Assembly (NCBI RefSeq): GCF_006539725.1
Contig: NZ_BJNO01000001.1
Location: 372,001 to 436,000 of the forward strand
Direction of reading: 5' to 3'
From: Klebsiella terrigena
GTDB taxonomy: Bacteria; Pseudomonadota; Gammaproteobacteria; Enterobacterales; Enterobacteriaceae
Length of the DNA: 64,000 nucleotides
Translations under genes and position numbers: made by a program
The notes under the pieces: generated by a model
What the model saw: only the letters and a program-made list of their open reading frames with translations
Database searches by the model: none
Told to the model about the DNA's origin: nothing
Part shown: piece by piece, positions 19,378-28,360 of the stretch
Layout: each line of letters starts with the position of its first letter
Numbering within the stretch: position 1 is the stretch's first letter

Positions 19378-19923
19378 ATGGTCACCACACACGTTTTTAT
19401 TGCGGCCAGCCTTGATGGCTACATCGCCCGGCAGGATGGCGATATCGGCTGGCTGCTGCAGCGCGACGATCCGACGGAAGATCACGGCTATATGGCGTTC
19501 ATCGCGGACAAAGACTGGATCGTGATGGGCCGGGGAACCTATGAGAAGGTGCTGGCCTTCGACGAATGGCCCTATGACCGGCCCGTGCTGGTGCTCTCCC
19601 GCCAGCTGGCCGATACCCCCGTGCCCGAGGCGCTGAAGGGTAAAGTGCAGTTTTCCCGCCGCGCGCCGAAGGAGGTGCTGGACGACCTGGCGGCGCAGAA
19701 CGCGCATCGTGTCTATATCGACGGCGGGCAGCTGATCCAGTCGTTCCTGCGCGAAGGGCTGGTCGCCGATATTATTATCACGACCGTGCCCGTCCTGCTC
19801 GGTTCGGGCAAGCCGCTGTTCGGATCTCTGCCCCAGGATATCGATTTGACGCTGCTATCAAGCCGCAGCTTCCCTTCAGGCCTGGTGCAGTCGCACTATC
19901 GGCTGACGCCACAAGCCGCATAG
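19378..19923 (+). CDS. Dihydrofolate reductase/RibD-fold family protein
   Basis: 181 residues with the RibD C-terminal/DHFR-like fold: MVTTHVFIAASLDGYIARQ, then DWIVMGRGTYEKVLAFDEWPYDRPVLVLSRQ, and VYIDGGQLIQSFLREGLVADIIITTVPVLLGSGKPLF split over the last half. It resembles YyaP/YwjB-type proteins, whose substrates are unknown; a role in folate or riboflavin synthesis cannot be claimed. It begins 170 bases after nifQ with its own GGAG site and appears to be a single-gene unit outside the nif regulon. Confidence 0.82.
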   Translation: MVTTHVFIAASLDGYIARQDGDIGWLLQRDDPTEDHGYMAFIADKDWIVMGRGTYEKVLAFDEWPYDRPVLVLSRQLADTPVPEALKGKVQFSRRAPKEVLDDLAAQNAHRVYIDGGQLIQSFLREGLVADIIITTVPVLLGSGKPLFGSLPQDIDLTLLSSRSFPSGLVQSHYRLTPQAA

Positions 19924-19967
19924 ACTCGCGGGGCGGCCAGCGCGAAGGCATCACGGCCGCCCTGCTG

Positions 19968-21302
19968 CTAGCGATAGCGTTCTGCTTCCACCGCCTCGCG
20001 AACCTTAACCAGCGCGGGCCGCAAACTCTCCGTCGAGACCGATCCCAGCGCCAGCCTGATGGCCTGGGGGACGGTTTGCGCGGTGCAGAAAGGCGCCGCC
20101 GTCGAAACGGAAATATTGTCGTCCATCAGCGCCTTGACCACCCGATCCGCCCTCGCCTCATCCGGCAGCGGCAGCCAGGCAAAATAGGAGTCCGGATGGC
20201 TCACGCAGGGAAGATCGCCCAGCGCCTCTCTTAACACGGCCTGCCGCCGGCGCGCATCGGCTCTTTTTAGCGTTTCAACGCGGCTGATGGTGCCGTCCTG
20301 GAGCCAGCCGCAGACCAGCGCCGTCAGTACGGAGGGGGTATTCCAGGTCGTGGCGCGAATCGCTCTCTCCAGCGCGGAACGATAGCTTTCAGGGCAAATA
20401 ACCACCCCGACCCGCAGGCCGGTCGCCACGTTTTTTGAAAATCCGCTGATATAGACGGTGCGCTCTGGCGCATAGCACGCCAGCGGCGGCGGCGGCCGTC
20501 GCACCAGGTAGGCGTAGGCGCTATCTTCGACGATCAGCAGACTGTGGGCGCGGGCAATCTCGGCCAGCGCCTTGCGCTGACGGTGGCTAAGTACCCAGCC
20601 CAGCGGATTATGCAGCGTCGGCATGACGTAGACCGCCCGGACGCGTCTTTTTTGACAGATCTGCCTGAGGGCCGCTAAATCCGGGCCATCAGCGAGGGAC
20701 GGAATGGCGATAAGCTCAAGATGGTAGAGCTCGGCCAGCGCTTTGAACCCCGAATAGGTCAGCGCATCCACGGCAACGACGTCGCCGGGCCTCAGCAGCC
20801 CCATCACCGTGACGGTCAGCCCGTGCTGGGCGCCGTTGACGATCAGCAGGTTGTCCGCCGTCGGCCGAAATCCGTGCCGGCAAAAGTGTCCGGCCATCAT
20901 CTCGCGCTCACCGAGCCTGCCGGCGTGGGGCTGATAGCGCAGATGCGACTCGATGTCACCGGCCGCCGAAAGCTGCCGCAGCGCGTCGCGCAGCATCTCT
21001 CCCTGCCCCGGCAGTGCCGGATAGTTAAAATTCAGGTCGAGCACGTCCGTCGCCACCGTCTGCTGATCGACGCCATGACCCGCAGGCAGCGACCGCTCTC
21101 TGACAAAGGTACCGCGCCCGGTTTCGCCGCTCACCAGCCCCATCGCCTCCAGCTCGCTGTAGACCCGGGTAGCGGTCGCCAAAGAGATATGCTCCTGCGC
21201 AGAGAGATGCCGGTGCGTCGGCAGGCGGGTTCCCGGCGCTATCTCGCCGTTTCGTATCGCCTCAGCGAATTGATCAACAATGCCTTTGTAGCGGGCTTTC
21301 AT
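19968..21302 (-). CDS. MocR/PdxR-type GntR regulator with aminotransferase domain
   Basis: 444 residues from ATG at 21302 (an upstream TTG would add six residues). The N-terminal GntR winged HTH (about 1-70: YKGIVDQFAEAIRNGEIAPG, LPTHRHLSAQEHISLATATRVY) is joined to a fold-type I PLP aminotransferase domain (about 95-440) with NGAQHGL, VEDSAYAYL and the PLP lysine in ISGFSKNVATGLRVG. Such proteins sense PLP or an amino-acid-derived ligand. It diverges from an EamA exporter and a DapA-like aldolase, its probable targets by position. Confidence 0.88.
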   Translation of the reverse strand: MKARYKGIVDQFAEAIRNGEIAPGTRLPTHRHLSAQEHISLATATRVYSELEAMGLVSGETGRGTFVRERSLPAGHGVDQQTVATDVLDLNFNYPALPGQGEMLRDALRQLSAAGDIESHLRYQPHAGRLGEREMMAGHFCRHGFRPTADNLLIVNGAQHGLTVTVMGLLRPGDVVAVDALTYSGFKALAELYHLELIAIPSLADGPDLAALRQICQKRRVRAVYVMPTLHNPLGWVLSHRQRKALAEIARAHSLLIVEDSAYAYLVRRPPPPLACYAPERTVYISGFSKNVATGLRVGVVICPESYRSALERAIRATTWNTPSVLTALVCGWLQDGTISRVETLKRADARRRQAVLREALGDLPCVSHPDSYFAWLPLPDEARADRVVKALMDDNISVSTAAPFCTAQTVPQAIRLALGSVSTESLRPALVKVREAVEAERYR

Positions 21303-21406
21303 CAAATGTATCCATGACAATAATTTGATTGTATTAGATTAGCGAGGCTACCATCCGCTGACCCCAGGCTCAAGCCCGTAAACGTGAACAAACAGATGAG
21401 GTTACA

Positions 21407-22297
21407 GTGGTGAATTCAGCGGTACATAAAGCCGACCCCGGCGCCGTTTCCGGCTGGCTCAACGGCCTGCTCGGCGTGATTATTTTCAGCGGCTCTTTGC
21501 CCGCCACGCGCGTGGCGGTGCTCGAGATGGCCCCTTTCTTTCTGACCTTTCTGCGCGCATCTATTGCCGGAATAGTGGCCTGCGCGCTGATTTTGTGCTT
21601 TCGCCAGCGGCGCCCTCACGCTTCGCAGCTCGTCGCGCTGACCATCGTATCTTTGGGAGTGGTGGTGGGTTTTCCGCTGCTGACCGCCCTCGCGCTGCAG
21701 CACGTCACCGCTGCACACTCCATCGTGTTTCTCGGACTTCTGCCGCTGACCACGGCCATTTTCGGCGTTCTGCGCGGCGGTGAACGCCCCAAAACGGCCT
21801 TCTGGATCTTTTCGGTCATCGGCAGCCTGCTGGTTGTGGGCTTCGCGCTCGCGCAAAGCGCCTCGGCGTCGCTGACCGGCGATCTGCTGATGCTGGCCGC
21901 CGTCGTTGTCTGCGGCCTGGGCTACGCCGAGGGCGCAAAGCTGACCCGCGCTATCGGCGGCTGGCAGACGATCGGCTGGGCGCTGATTATCTCGCTGCCT
22001 TTCATGCTGATCGCCACCGTGATAACTCTGCCGGCGACCTTCAGCGGCATTAGCGCCCCGGCCTGGGCGGCGTTAGGATACGTATCGCTTTTCAGTATGC
22101 TGATCGGCTTTATTTTTTGGTACAAAGGGCTGGCAATCGGCGGGATTGCCGCCGTCGGCCAGCTCCAGCTGCTGCAGCCGTTCTTTGGCCTGACGCTGTC
22201 GGCGGTCCTGCTGCATGAAACGGTCAGTCCGGTAATGGTTTTCGTCACCTTAGGCGTTATTCTGTGCGTGAGCGGATCGCGAAAGTTTGCCCGATAA
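21407..22297 (+). CDS. EamA/DMT-family transporter
   Basis: 296-residue inner-membrane protein with about ten hydrophobic segments in two EamA repeats (LNGLLGVIIFSGSLPATRVA and later GLGYAEGAKLTRAIGGWQT). The family exports metabolites such as amino acids. Translation appears to begin at GTG (21407 or 21410) behind GATGAGG. It diverges from the MocR regulator and is followed by the DapA-like gene in the same direction, so a regulated export/metabolism unit is likely. Confidence 0.82.
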   Translation: MVNSAVHKADPGAVSGWLNGLLGVIIFSGSLPATRVAVLEMAPFFLTFLRASIAGIVACALILCFRQRRPHASQLVALTIVSLGVVVGFPLLTALALQHVTAAHSIVFLGLLPLTTAIFGVLRGGERPKTAFWIFSVIGSLLVVGFALAQSASASLTGDLLMLAAVVVCGLGYAEGAKLTRAIGGWQTIGWALIISLPFMLIATVITLPATFSGISAPAWAALGYVSLFSMLIGFIFWYKGLAIGGIAAVGQLQLLQPFFGLTLSAVLLHETVSPVMVFVTLGVILCVSGSRKFAR

Positions 22298-22346
22298 AAC
22301 GCAGCGGTCGCCAGGGTTACTCCCATTTTTTTAAAAGGAATCAACG

Positions 22347-23240
22347 ATGTTTACAGGCCTGAGCGCATTCCCTCTCACCCCGCTGGCGGGGGCGGAGATC
22401 GACGAGAAGTCGTTTGTGTCACTGATTGAAAACCTGGTCGATGCCGGCGTGGATTCCATAGGCGCGCTGGGTTCGACCGGCAGCTACGCCTATTTGACCC
22501 GGGAGCAGCGGCTCAGGGTCACCCGCCTCGCCGTCGACGCCGCGTCCGGTACTCCGGTGATGACCAGCATCAGCAACATCAGCGCAGATGAGGTCATGAG
22601 GCTGGCGGAGGATGCGCAAAACGCCGGCGTTAGCGGCGTGCTGCTGGCGCCGCTGTCGTATCAGAAACTGAGCGCCGATGAAGCGTTTCGCCTGTATGAG
22701 CGCGTCACCGCCGGGCTATCGGTCCCGCTGTGCGTCTATGACAATCCGGCAACCACCGGGTTTCACTTTTCCGACGACCTGCTGATCGCCCTGGCGAACC
22801 TTAACCACGTCGCTTCGATAAAACTCGGCGAGCTTCCGGCAGAGTGGAGCGCCGCCTCGCAGCGCATCGCCGCCCTGAAGAGCCGGATCGCCGGACAGGT
22901 CACGCTCGGCATCAGCGGTGACGCCCGCGCCGCGCCGGGCCTGATTGCCGGCTGCGGCGTCTGGTACTCCGTACTCGGCGGACTCTTCCCCCGCTACGCT
23001 CTGCGCCTGACCCGGGCGGCCCAGCGCGGGGATGAAGACGAGGCGCTCAGGCTTAGCGCAGACCTTGCGCCGCTGTGGGCGTTCTATCACCGCCACGGAA
23101 GCCTGCGCGCGATCGCCACCGTCGCCGAGATCCTTGGCATCGCGCCGGCGCCGTGCCTGCCGTTCCCTCTGCAGACGCTGAGCGGTCAGGAACGACTCTC
23201 CCTGGAGCAGATCCTCGGCCAGCTGCCGCGGCTGGATTGA
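22347..23240 (+). CDS. DapA/NAL-family class I aldolase
   Basis: 297 residues of the dihydrodipicolinate synthase/N-acetylneuraminate lyase superfamily. The GSTGS loop is at 42-46, the catalytic tyrosine Y131 in CVYDNPATTGFH, and the Schiff-base lysine K159 in HVASIKLGELP. The true DapA would be a core gene elsewhere; the GTTGE motif of DapA is altered here to GSTGS, so another keto-acid substrate is likely. It follows the EamA gene by 49 bases with AAAAGGA as ribosome site. Confidence 0.83.
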   Translation: MFTGLSAFPLTPLAGAEIDEKSFVSLIENLVDAGVDSIGALGSTGSYAYLTREQRLRVTRLAVDAASGTPVMTSISNISADEVMRLAEDAQNAGVSGVLLAPLSYQKLSADEAFRLYERVTAGLSVPLCVYDNPATTGFHFSDDLLIALANLNHVASIKLGELPAEWSAASQRIAALKSRIAGQVTLGISGDARAAPGLIAGCGVWYSVLGGLFPRYALRLTRAAQRGDEDEALRLSADLAPLWAFYHRHGSLRAIATVAEILGIAPAPCLPFPLQTLSGQERLSLEQILGQLPRLD

Positions 23241-23255
23241 TCGGCAGCGGCAGGG

Positions 23256-24482
23256 TTATTTTTTCAGGCGCCCGGTGAGCACGACGCCGATAGCGGCGGT
23301 CATCATGATGCCGGCAAGCAGGAAGGTGAAGCGCATGGCGCCGCCAATGGCCGACGCCGGAGCGTGAACGAGGTCCTGCGTGCCGGCGGCAAACGAAAAA
23401 ACGCTTCCCATGACCGCCGCACCGGCGATCAGCCCCATATTCCGCGCGAGGCTCAGCAGTCCTGAGACCGTGCCCTGCTGGCCCGGCAGCGCGTCGAGCA
23501 GCGCGGCGGTATTGTTGGCGGCCTGAAAGAGCTGGTAGCCGGGGGTCAGAACCATCACCGACAGCACGTAGCCGATTATGCCCGTCCGGTTCGGCAGCTC
23601 TGCCAGCATAAAGGCTCCTGCCGTCAGCAGGATCAGCCCCACGTAGAGCGTGCGGCGGGTTCCCCAGCCGTCAACCAGGCGGCCGGCCGGCACGCCGCAA
23701 AAGATAGAGACCACCGGGCCGATGGCCATCACAAAGCCCACTTCCGCGGTGCTCAGATTAAGCGCGCTGCCGAGATAGAACGGCCCCACCACCAGGGTGG
23801 CCATCATCACCGCAGCTACCAAAAGATTGGCCAGCAGCCAGGGCGCCAGAGGGCCGATCGGCGCCGGAGGCTGGCTTATTCGTGACTCGGCGCGCGCGCG
23901 GCGATCGGCAGGCAGGACGATAAACACCAGCAGCAGCGCCAGGCAGGCGATCGGCAGCTGAACCCAGAAAATGCTGCGCCATTGCGCCCAGGCTATCAGC
24001 AGCCCGCCGAAGGAGGGACCGAGCGCCGTGCCCAGCGCCGAGGTGGTCCCCAGCAGCCCCATCGCCCGGCCGATGCGATCCTTCCCGGCGGCCTGTCTCA
24101 TAAGGGCCATGCTCAGCGTCATCAGGAAAGCGGCTCCCGCCCCCTGCAGCGCCCGCGCCATGGTTAAAAACCACAGGCTGGCGGCCAGGCTACAGAGCAG
24201 TGAGGCCAGCATAAAGAGGCCGAGGCCGACCATCAGCATGCTCTTCAGTCCCCATCTATCGCCGAGGCGACCGGCAACCAGCACCGAGATCGTCAGCGCC
24301 GCCAGATAGACGGTGACCACCGCCTGCACCTGCGGGAAAGGGGCGGAAAAGGCCGCGGCCAGCGTGGGTAGCGCAATGTTAGCGATGCTGGTGCCCAGCG
24401 AGGCCAGCAGCATACAGAGCGCGAGCGCCGTCGTTATTGCCGCCTGTTTGTGTGTCGGGTTCGGTAATTCCACCTGTGTCAT
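23256..24482 (-). CDS. MFS drug-efflux-type transporter
   Basis: 408-residue major facilitator protein with about 12 membrane segments. Motif A appears as GRLGDRWGLKSML after the second segment; a proton-antiporter motif C-like run GTTSALGTALGPSFGG lies in the fifth. These point to a drug or metabolite exporter. It diverges from a MerR regulator, and its promoter is the 19-bp-spacer type that MerR proteins activate. Confidence 0.85.
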   Translation of the reverse strand: MTQVELPNPTHKQAAITTALALCMLLASLGTSIANIALPTLAAAFSAPFPQVQAVVTVYLAALTISVLVAGRLGDRWGLKSMLMVGLGLFMLASLLCSLAASLWFLTMARALQGAGAAFLMTLSMALMRQAAGKDRIGRAMGLLGTTSALGTALGPSFGGLLIAWAQWRSIFWVQLPIACLALLLVFIVLPADRRARAESRISQPPAPIGPLAPWLLANLLVAAVMMATLVVGPFYLGSALNLSTAEVGFVMAIGPVVSIFCGVPAGRLVDGWGTRRTLYVGLILLTAGAFMLAELPNRTGIIGYVLSVMVLTPGYQLFQAANNTAALLDALPGQQGTVSGLLSLARNMGLIAGAAVMGSVFSFAAGTQDLVHAPASAIGGAMRFTFLLAGIMMTAAIGVVLTGRLKK

Positions 24483-24518
24483 CGCATTGCCCTCTTGCCG
24501 GAAATTCGGTTCAGGAGC

Positions 24519-24549
24519 ATGCTACGACTTCAAGTCGAATTGAGGTCAA
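24519..24549 (-). promoter_or_regulatory. MerR-type promoter/operator between MFS gene and merR
   Basis: On the reverse strand, -35 TTGACC (24544-24549) and -10 TAGCAT (24519-24524) are separated by 19 bases, the over-long spacer typical of MerR-family targets. The spacer region contains the dyad CCTCAATTCGACTTGAAG, which matches the E. coli SoxR box at 14 of 18 positions. It reads toward the MFS gene and ends two bases before the merR ATG. Confidence 0.7.
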
Positions 24550-24551
24550 GC

Positions 24552-25001
24552 ATGAAATTTCTGGATATCGGTGAAGTTTCGGCCCTGAGCGGGATCAGAC
24601 CCTCGGCGCTGCGCTACTACGAAGAGATCGGCCTGATCGCGTCAATTTCACGCCACGGGCTGCGCAGACAGTTTCCGCACGACGTGCTGTTGCATCTGAA
24701 GCTCATCACCATGGGCAAAGCGGCGGGCTTTTCGCTCGATGAGATCGCGAGCATGTTCGGCAAGCAGGGTTCGCCCGACCTTCCGCGCGCCGGGCTGCAC
24801 CAGCAGGCCGACCGCATCGACCGCCAGATCCAGCAGCTCACCGCCCTGCGCGACACGCTTCGCCACGTCGCCGACTGCCCGGCACCTTCGCATATGGAGT
24901 GCCCGACCTTCAGGCGTCTTGTTGAGCTGGCGGGGAAAAGCGGCGCCAGGGCGGCAAAGAAAAAAGCGCCGAGCGGCCGATCGCTGAAGCGGCCCGGCTA
25001 A
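24552..25001 (+). CDS. MerR-family transcriptional regulator
   Basis: 149 residues from the ATG at 24552. The N-terminal winged HTH is clear (LDIGEVSALSGIRPSALRYY, EEIGLIASISRHGLRRQFP), followed by KAAGFSLDEIASMF and a dimerisation helix (QADRIDRQIQQLTALRDTLR). Two cysteines (DCPAPSHMEC) lie at the end of the helix where metal- or redox-sensing MerR proteins bind ligands; sensing is not proven. The lysine/arginine-rich tail is unusual. Divergent from the MFS pump and likely autoregulatory. Confidence 0.87.
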   Translation: MKFLDIGEVSALSGIRPSALRYYEEIGLIASISRHGLRRQFPHDVLLHLKLITMGKAAGFSLDEIASMFGKQGSPDLPRAGLHQQADRIDRQIQQLTALRDTLRHVADCPAPSHMECPTFRRLVELAGKSGARAAKKKAPSGRSLKRPG

Positions 25002-25021
25002 CGGCTAAACGAAAAACGAAA

Positions 25022-25043
25022 AAAGCGCCCGCAGGCGCTTTTA
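25022..25043. terminator. Bidirectional terminator, merR / NepI-like
   Basis: AAAAGCGCC (25022-25030) pairs with GGCGCTTTT (25035-25043) over CGCA, flanked by A and T runs. It serves both convergent genes. Confidence 0.85.
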
Positions 25044-25046
25044 TTT

Positions 25047-26246
25047 TTACTCTCCGCTCGGGACCGGTTTTACCCGGACGCCGACCAGGACAATGACCAT
25101 CGCGCTGAGCAGCAGCAGACCGCTGCCGGTAAAGACGCCGCTGGCGCCGGTGATGTCGAACACCGCCCCACCGCCGGCCGCACCGGCGCTGATGGCCAGC
25201 TGGATGGAGGCAACCAGCAGCCCCCCGGCGCTTTCGGCCTCATCCGGCACCGTGGTGGCAAGCCAGGTTGACCAGCCCACCGGCACCAGGCCAAAGGCGA
25301 AGCCCCACATGGCCACCATCAGACCGTCAAGCAGCGCCAGATGGCCGAAGGTCACCATCATCAGCGCCAGAATGCTCATCACCAGCGGCACCAGCGCCAG
25401 CGTCATGCGCAGGCTGCGGGCCAGTAAATGTCCGGCAATGGAGGTCCCGACAAAGTTCGCCAGCCCAAAGCCTAGCAGGATCAGGGAAACCCCCTCCACG
25501 CTCGCCTGGGCGACGGTTTCCAGAAACGGCCGCAGGTAGGTAAAGAAGGCGAAATGGCCGCTGAAAATCAAAATGGTTGCCAGCATGCCGCCCAGCATCC
25601 CCGGCCGGCGCAGAACCTTAAACAGCGTCGCAAAGCTGCCTGCGCTTTCCGGACGCATGGAGGGCAGAACCCACAGCTGCCAGAACAGGGCCACCAGGCT
25701 CGGCAGCGCGCAGATGATAAACACGTTGCGCCAGCCGATCATCCCGCCTAAATAGCTGCCCAGCGGCGCGGCCACGACGGTCGCTACCGATACGGCGGAG
25801 AAGATAATGGCCAGCGCTTTGGGTACAAACGCGGCGGGCACGAGGCGCATCGCGGTCGCGGTGGACATTGACCAGAACCCGCCGATGGCAATCCCCAGCA
25901 GCAGGCGGCCGAGGAGTAAAAACTCCAGCGAAGGCGCAAAGGCGACCATCATGCTGGAGATGATTTGCAGCACCGAAAAAAACATCAGCACCCAGCGGCG
26001 ATCGATATTTTTGGTCGCCGGGGTAATGAGCAGCCCGGTAACCAGCGCCACCAGTGCCGTCGCGGTCACCGCCTGCCCCGCCATCCCTTCACTTACGCCC
26101 AGGCTTGTCGCCATTGGCGTTAACAGACTGGCGGGAAGAAACTCTGCAACAATCAGGCCGAAAACGCCCAGCGCCAGCGCATAAACGGCCCGCCATGCGG
26201 GTTTGGCGTTTAGCTGGCTCTCATCGGCTACAATGCAGGAACTCAT
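25047..26246 (-). CDS. NepI-like MFS purine ribonucleoside/sugar efflux transporter
   Basis: 399 residues from the ATG at 26246, chosen because GGAGAG lies six bases upstream; an ATG at 26252 directly abuts that site. About 12 membrane segments. The sequence follows E. coli NepI closely in LIVAEFLPASLLTPMATSLG, LLGIAIGGFWSMSTATAMRL, GWRNVFIICA and FALVPVGWSTW-like stretches. NepI exports purine nucleosides; this paralogue's substrate is open. It diverges from an AraC regulator. Confidence 0.8.
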   Translation of the reverse strand: MSSCIVADESQLNAKPAWRAVYALALGVFGLIVAEFLPASLLTPMATSLGVSEGMAGQAVTATALVALVTGLLITPATKNIDRRWVLMFFSVLQIISSMMVAFAPSLEFLLLGRLLLGIAIGGFWSMSTATAMRLVPAAFVPKALAIIFSAVSVATVVAAPLGSYLGGMIGWRNVFIICALPSLVALFWQLWVLPSMRPESAGSFATLFKVLRRPGMLGGMLATILIFSGHFAFFTYLRPFLETVAQASVEGVSLILLGFGLANFVGTSIAGHLLARSLRMTLALVPLVMSILALMMVTFGHLALLDGLMVAMWGFAFGLVPVGWSTWLATTVPDEAESAGGLLVASIQLAISAGAAGGGAVFDITGASGVFTGSGLLLLSAMVIVLVGVRVKPVPSGE

Positions 26247-26355
26247 ATACATCTCTCCAGAACAGTTAACAATCCGACACAGCTTAGAAACTTCTCATCG
26301 GACGATCTATGATGCATACTCTGCCATTATTGATTATTCGTCCGGGAATAGCGTT

Positions 26356-27312
26356 ATGACCCATCAGGCCATAGATCTCACCAGCGAACTGCTGCGCGGC
26401 ATGCGTCTTTCAGGCGTCAACTACCGGCGCATTGAGTCCGGCCGCCCGTTCGGGGTGGCCTTCAGCTATGTGCCAGGCAAGGCGCAGTTTCACTTCATCA
26501 GCCGCGGCCCGGTTGTGCTGCGCATGGCCAGCGGCCAGCAGCTGGCTCTCGAGAGCGGCGATGCGCTGTTTATCCCCAACGGCGACGGCCACGCGCTGAT
26601 GTCCGACGCCGGGGCGCAGATCGTCAACGTACAGCAGCTGCCTACCGAGCCGGTGTGCAGTACGGTGTGCTGCATCAAAAACGAGGGCCCGCAGCCGGCG
26701 CAGGACAACGCCATTATTTTCAGCGGCTGTATGGACTTTGAGCTCGGCGGCATGCAGCCGCTGGTCAAGGCGATGCCGGAGGTGATGATGGTCAGCAGCC
26801 TGCTGAATACCCGCCCGGAAATCCAGCCTCTGCTGGCGGCGATGGAGCGAGAAACTCTCACCCGCCAGGCGGGCTATGCGGGGATCCTCGCGCGGCTGGC
26901 GGACGTGGTGGCGGCGCTGATCGTTCGCGGCTGGGTTGAGTGCGGCTGCGGCAACGCCACCGGCTGGGTGCAGGTGCTGCGCGATCCGAAGCTGGCGAGA
27001 GCTATCTACGTGATGCATCAGCAGCCGGGGGTTAACTGGAAGGTTGAGGATTTGGCCCGCGAGGCCGGAACTTCGCGTTCGGTATTTGCCGAGCGCTTTC
27101 TGGCGGCGACCGGCACGACGCCCGCGCGCTATCTGACCGAATTACGCATGCGGCTGGCGGTTCAGTACATCTCCCATGAGGGCCAGGCTCTGGAAAAAGT
27201 GGCCTTTAAGCTGGGCTACAGCTCCCATGCCGCATTTAGCCGCGCGTTTAAGCGTATTACCGGCAAGGCGCCGGGCGCCCTGCGCGCAATTTCACCTGGC
27301 GAAGAGATATAA
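26356..27312 (+). CDS. AraC-family regulator with cupin domain
   Basis: 318 residues from ATG 26356. The N-terminal half is a cupin_6-type domain (SYVPGKAQFHFISRGPVVLR, LESGDALFIPNGDGHAL). The C-terminal AraC domain (about 215-312) has both HTH units: WKVEDLAREAGTSRSVFAERF and KVAFKLGYSSHAAFSRAFKR. Regulators of this type often control a divergent MFS efflux gene, here the NepI-like pump 109 bases away. A pair CSTVCC at about 108-113 may be redox-relevant but this is speculative. Confidence 0.87.
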   Translation: MTHQAIDLTSELLRGMRLSGVNYRRIESGRPFGVAFSYVPGKAQFHFISRGPVVLRMASGQQLALESGDALFIPNGDGHALMSDAGAQIVNVQQLPTEPVCSTVCCIKNEGPQPAQDNAIIFSGCMDFELGGMQPLVKAMPEVMMVSSLLNTRPEIQPLLAAMERETLTRQAGYAGILARLADVVAALIVRGWVECGCGNATGWVQVLRDPKLARAIYVMHQQPGVNWKVEDLAREAGTSRSVFAERFLAATGTTPARYLTELRMRLAVQYISHEGQALEKVAFKLGYSSHAAFSRAFKRITGKAPGALRAISPGEEI

Positions 27313-27433
27313 ACAGAATATCTGCCCGCCTTTTTTGGCAGCGCGGCTGAATTATATTTGCTCAATTCGCCGCTAAATATCACTATGGCGTATGCGCTAT
27401 TGCATCCCGGCTAAGCAGGATAATTAACAGGAA

Positions 27434-27850
27434 GTGAGCAGAAAAAACAGCCGCCGCCGATCGCGGAAAACGGGAAGCCGCAGGCCGCGGCAGAGTAAGG
27501 TCCACATCGCGCATCCGGCGCTGCTTTTTATTAAGCGTCCGGAGTTTATCGGTAAGCTGGCGTGTGGCGCGCTGTTCTTCGGGTTTTTTATTTACGGCTT
27601 ATACGATAACGTCAGCTGGCCGTTTATTGCGCTCGGCTGGGTCTCTATTTTGCTGTATCCCTTTGCCAAAAAAGGGGCTGACGATACGCTGCTCCACCTG
27701 ACCTCAGCGCGCGTGTTTGAGGTTATTGATGGCTACCGAATTGGCACGCTATATCTTTTTATCGTCATGCCGCTGACGCTGCCTTTAGCCGCCGGCTATT
27801 TTATTTATCACACCGTGAAGTGGCGGCAGATGCGCAGGCAGGCACCTTAA
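27434..27850 (+). CDS. Uncharacterised basic membrane protein
   Basis: 138 residues from GTG at 27434, the only plausible start since an in-frame stop lies at 27425. The first 22 residues are extremely basic (KNSRRRSRKTGSRRPRQSK), followed by two hydrophobic spans (FIGKLACGALFFGFFIYGLY with PFIALGWVSILLYPF) and a third (LYLFIVMPLTLPLAAGYFIY). The basic tail would face the cytoplasm. No family was recognised; it stands alone between the AraC gene and a convergent VF530-family gene. Confidence 0.6.
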   Translation: MSRKNSRRRSRKTGSRRPRQSKVHIAHPALLFIKRPEFIGKLACGALFFGFFIYGLYDNVSWPFIALGWVSILLYPFAKKGADDTLLHLTSARVFEVIDGYRIGTLYLFIVMPLTLPLAAGYFIYHTVKWRQMRRQAP

Positions 27851-27856
27851 CCGCCG

Positions 27857-28144
27857 CTAGCGCTGTTCTTTCTTACTCTGCCAGTTTGCCCACGGGCCGT
27901 CGGTCGGCATATCCTCCCGCTCATCGGCAATATCTTCCAGGCTATCAATATAGAGTTCTTCCACTTCCTTGCGCGCCCAGGGCGTCCGGCGTAAAAACTT
28001 CAGGCTGGATTTGACGCTGGGATCGCTCTTAAAGCAGTTAATATTGATGCGCTTTGCCAGCTCCGCCCAGCCATATTTCGCCACCAGTGCGTTGAGTAAC
28101 GCCTCAAGCGTGACGCCGTGGAGGGGATCTTTTGAAGGCTGCAT
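27857..28144 (-). CDS. VF530/DUF2132-family DNA-binding-like protein
   Basis: 95 residues from ATG at 28144 (ribosome site AGGACAGGAC); an earlier in-frame start at 28180 would add twelve residues without support. The segment [46 protein letters not shown] is the VF530 signature; the fold has structural likeness to DNA-binding domains but the function is unknown. The C-terminal tail [20 protein letters not shown] is acidic. Seven bases from the convergent upstream neighbour. Confidence 0.75.
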   Translation of the reverse strand: MQPSKDPLHGVTLEALLNALVAKYGWAELAKRININCFKSDPSVKSSLKFLRRTPWARKEVEELYIDSLEDIADEREDMPTDGPWANWQSKKEQR

Positions 28145-28360
28145 AATGTCCTGTCCTGAAATACCTGAGAAATTGCGCACACCATACTGGCTCCTTTCGC
28201 CCCGCGCAACTCGCGAGGCGGACTTAGCGCGCTATCGCCCTTATCTACTATTCGCAAAAGCACTGAACCCCCGACGGACATAAATTAGAAAAGAAGGTTA
28301 TTGGTTGATTATTTTCGCTTAGGGCAAGCTGTGTTTGACCGCCTGACTGAGGAAATGATT

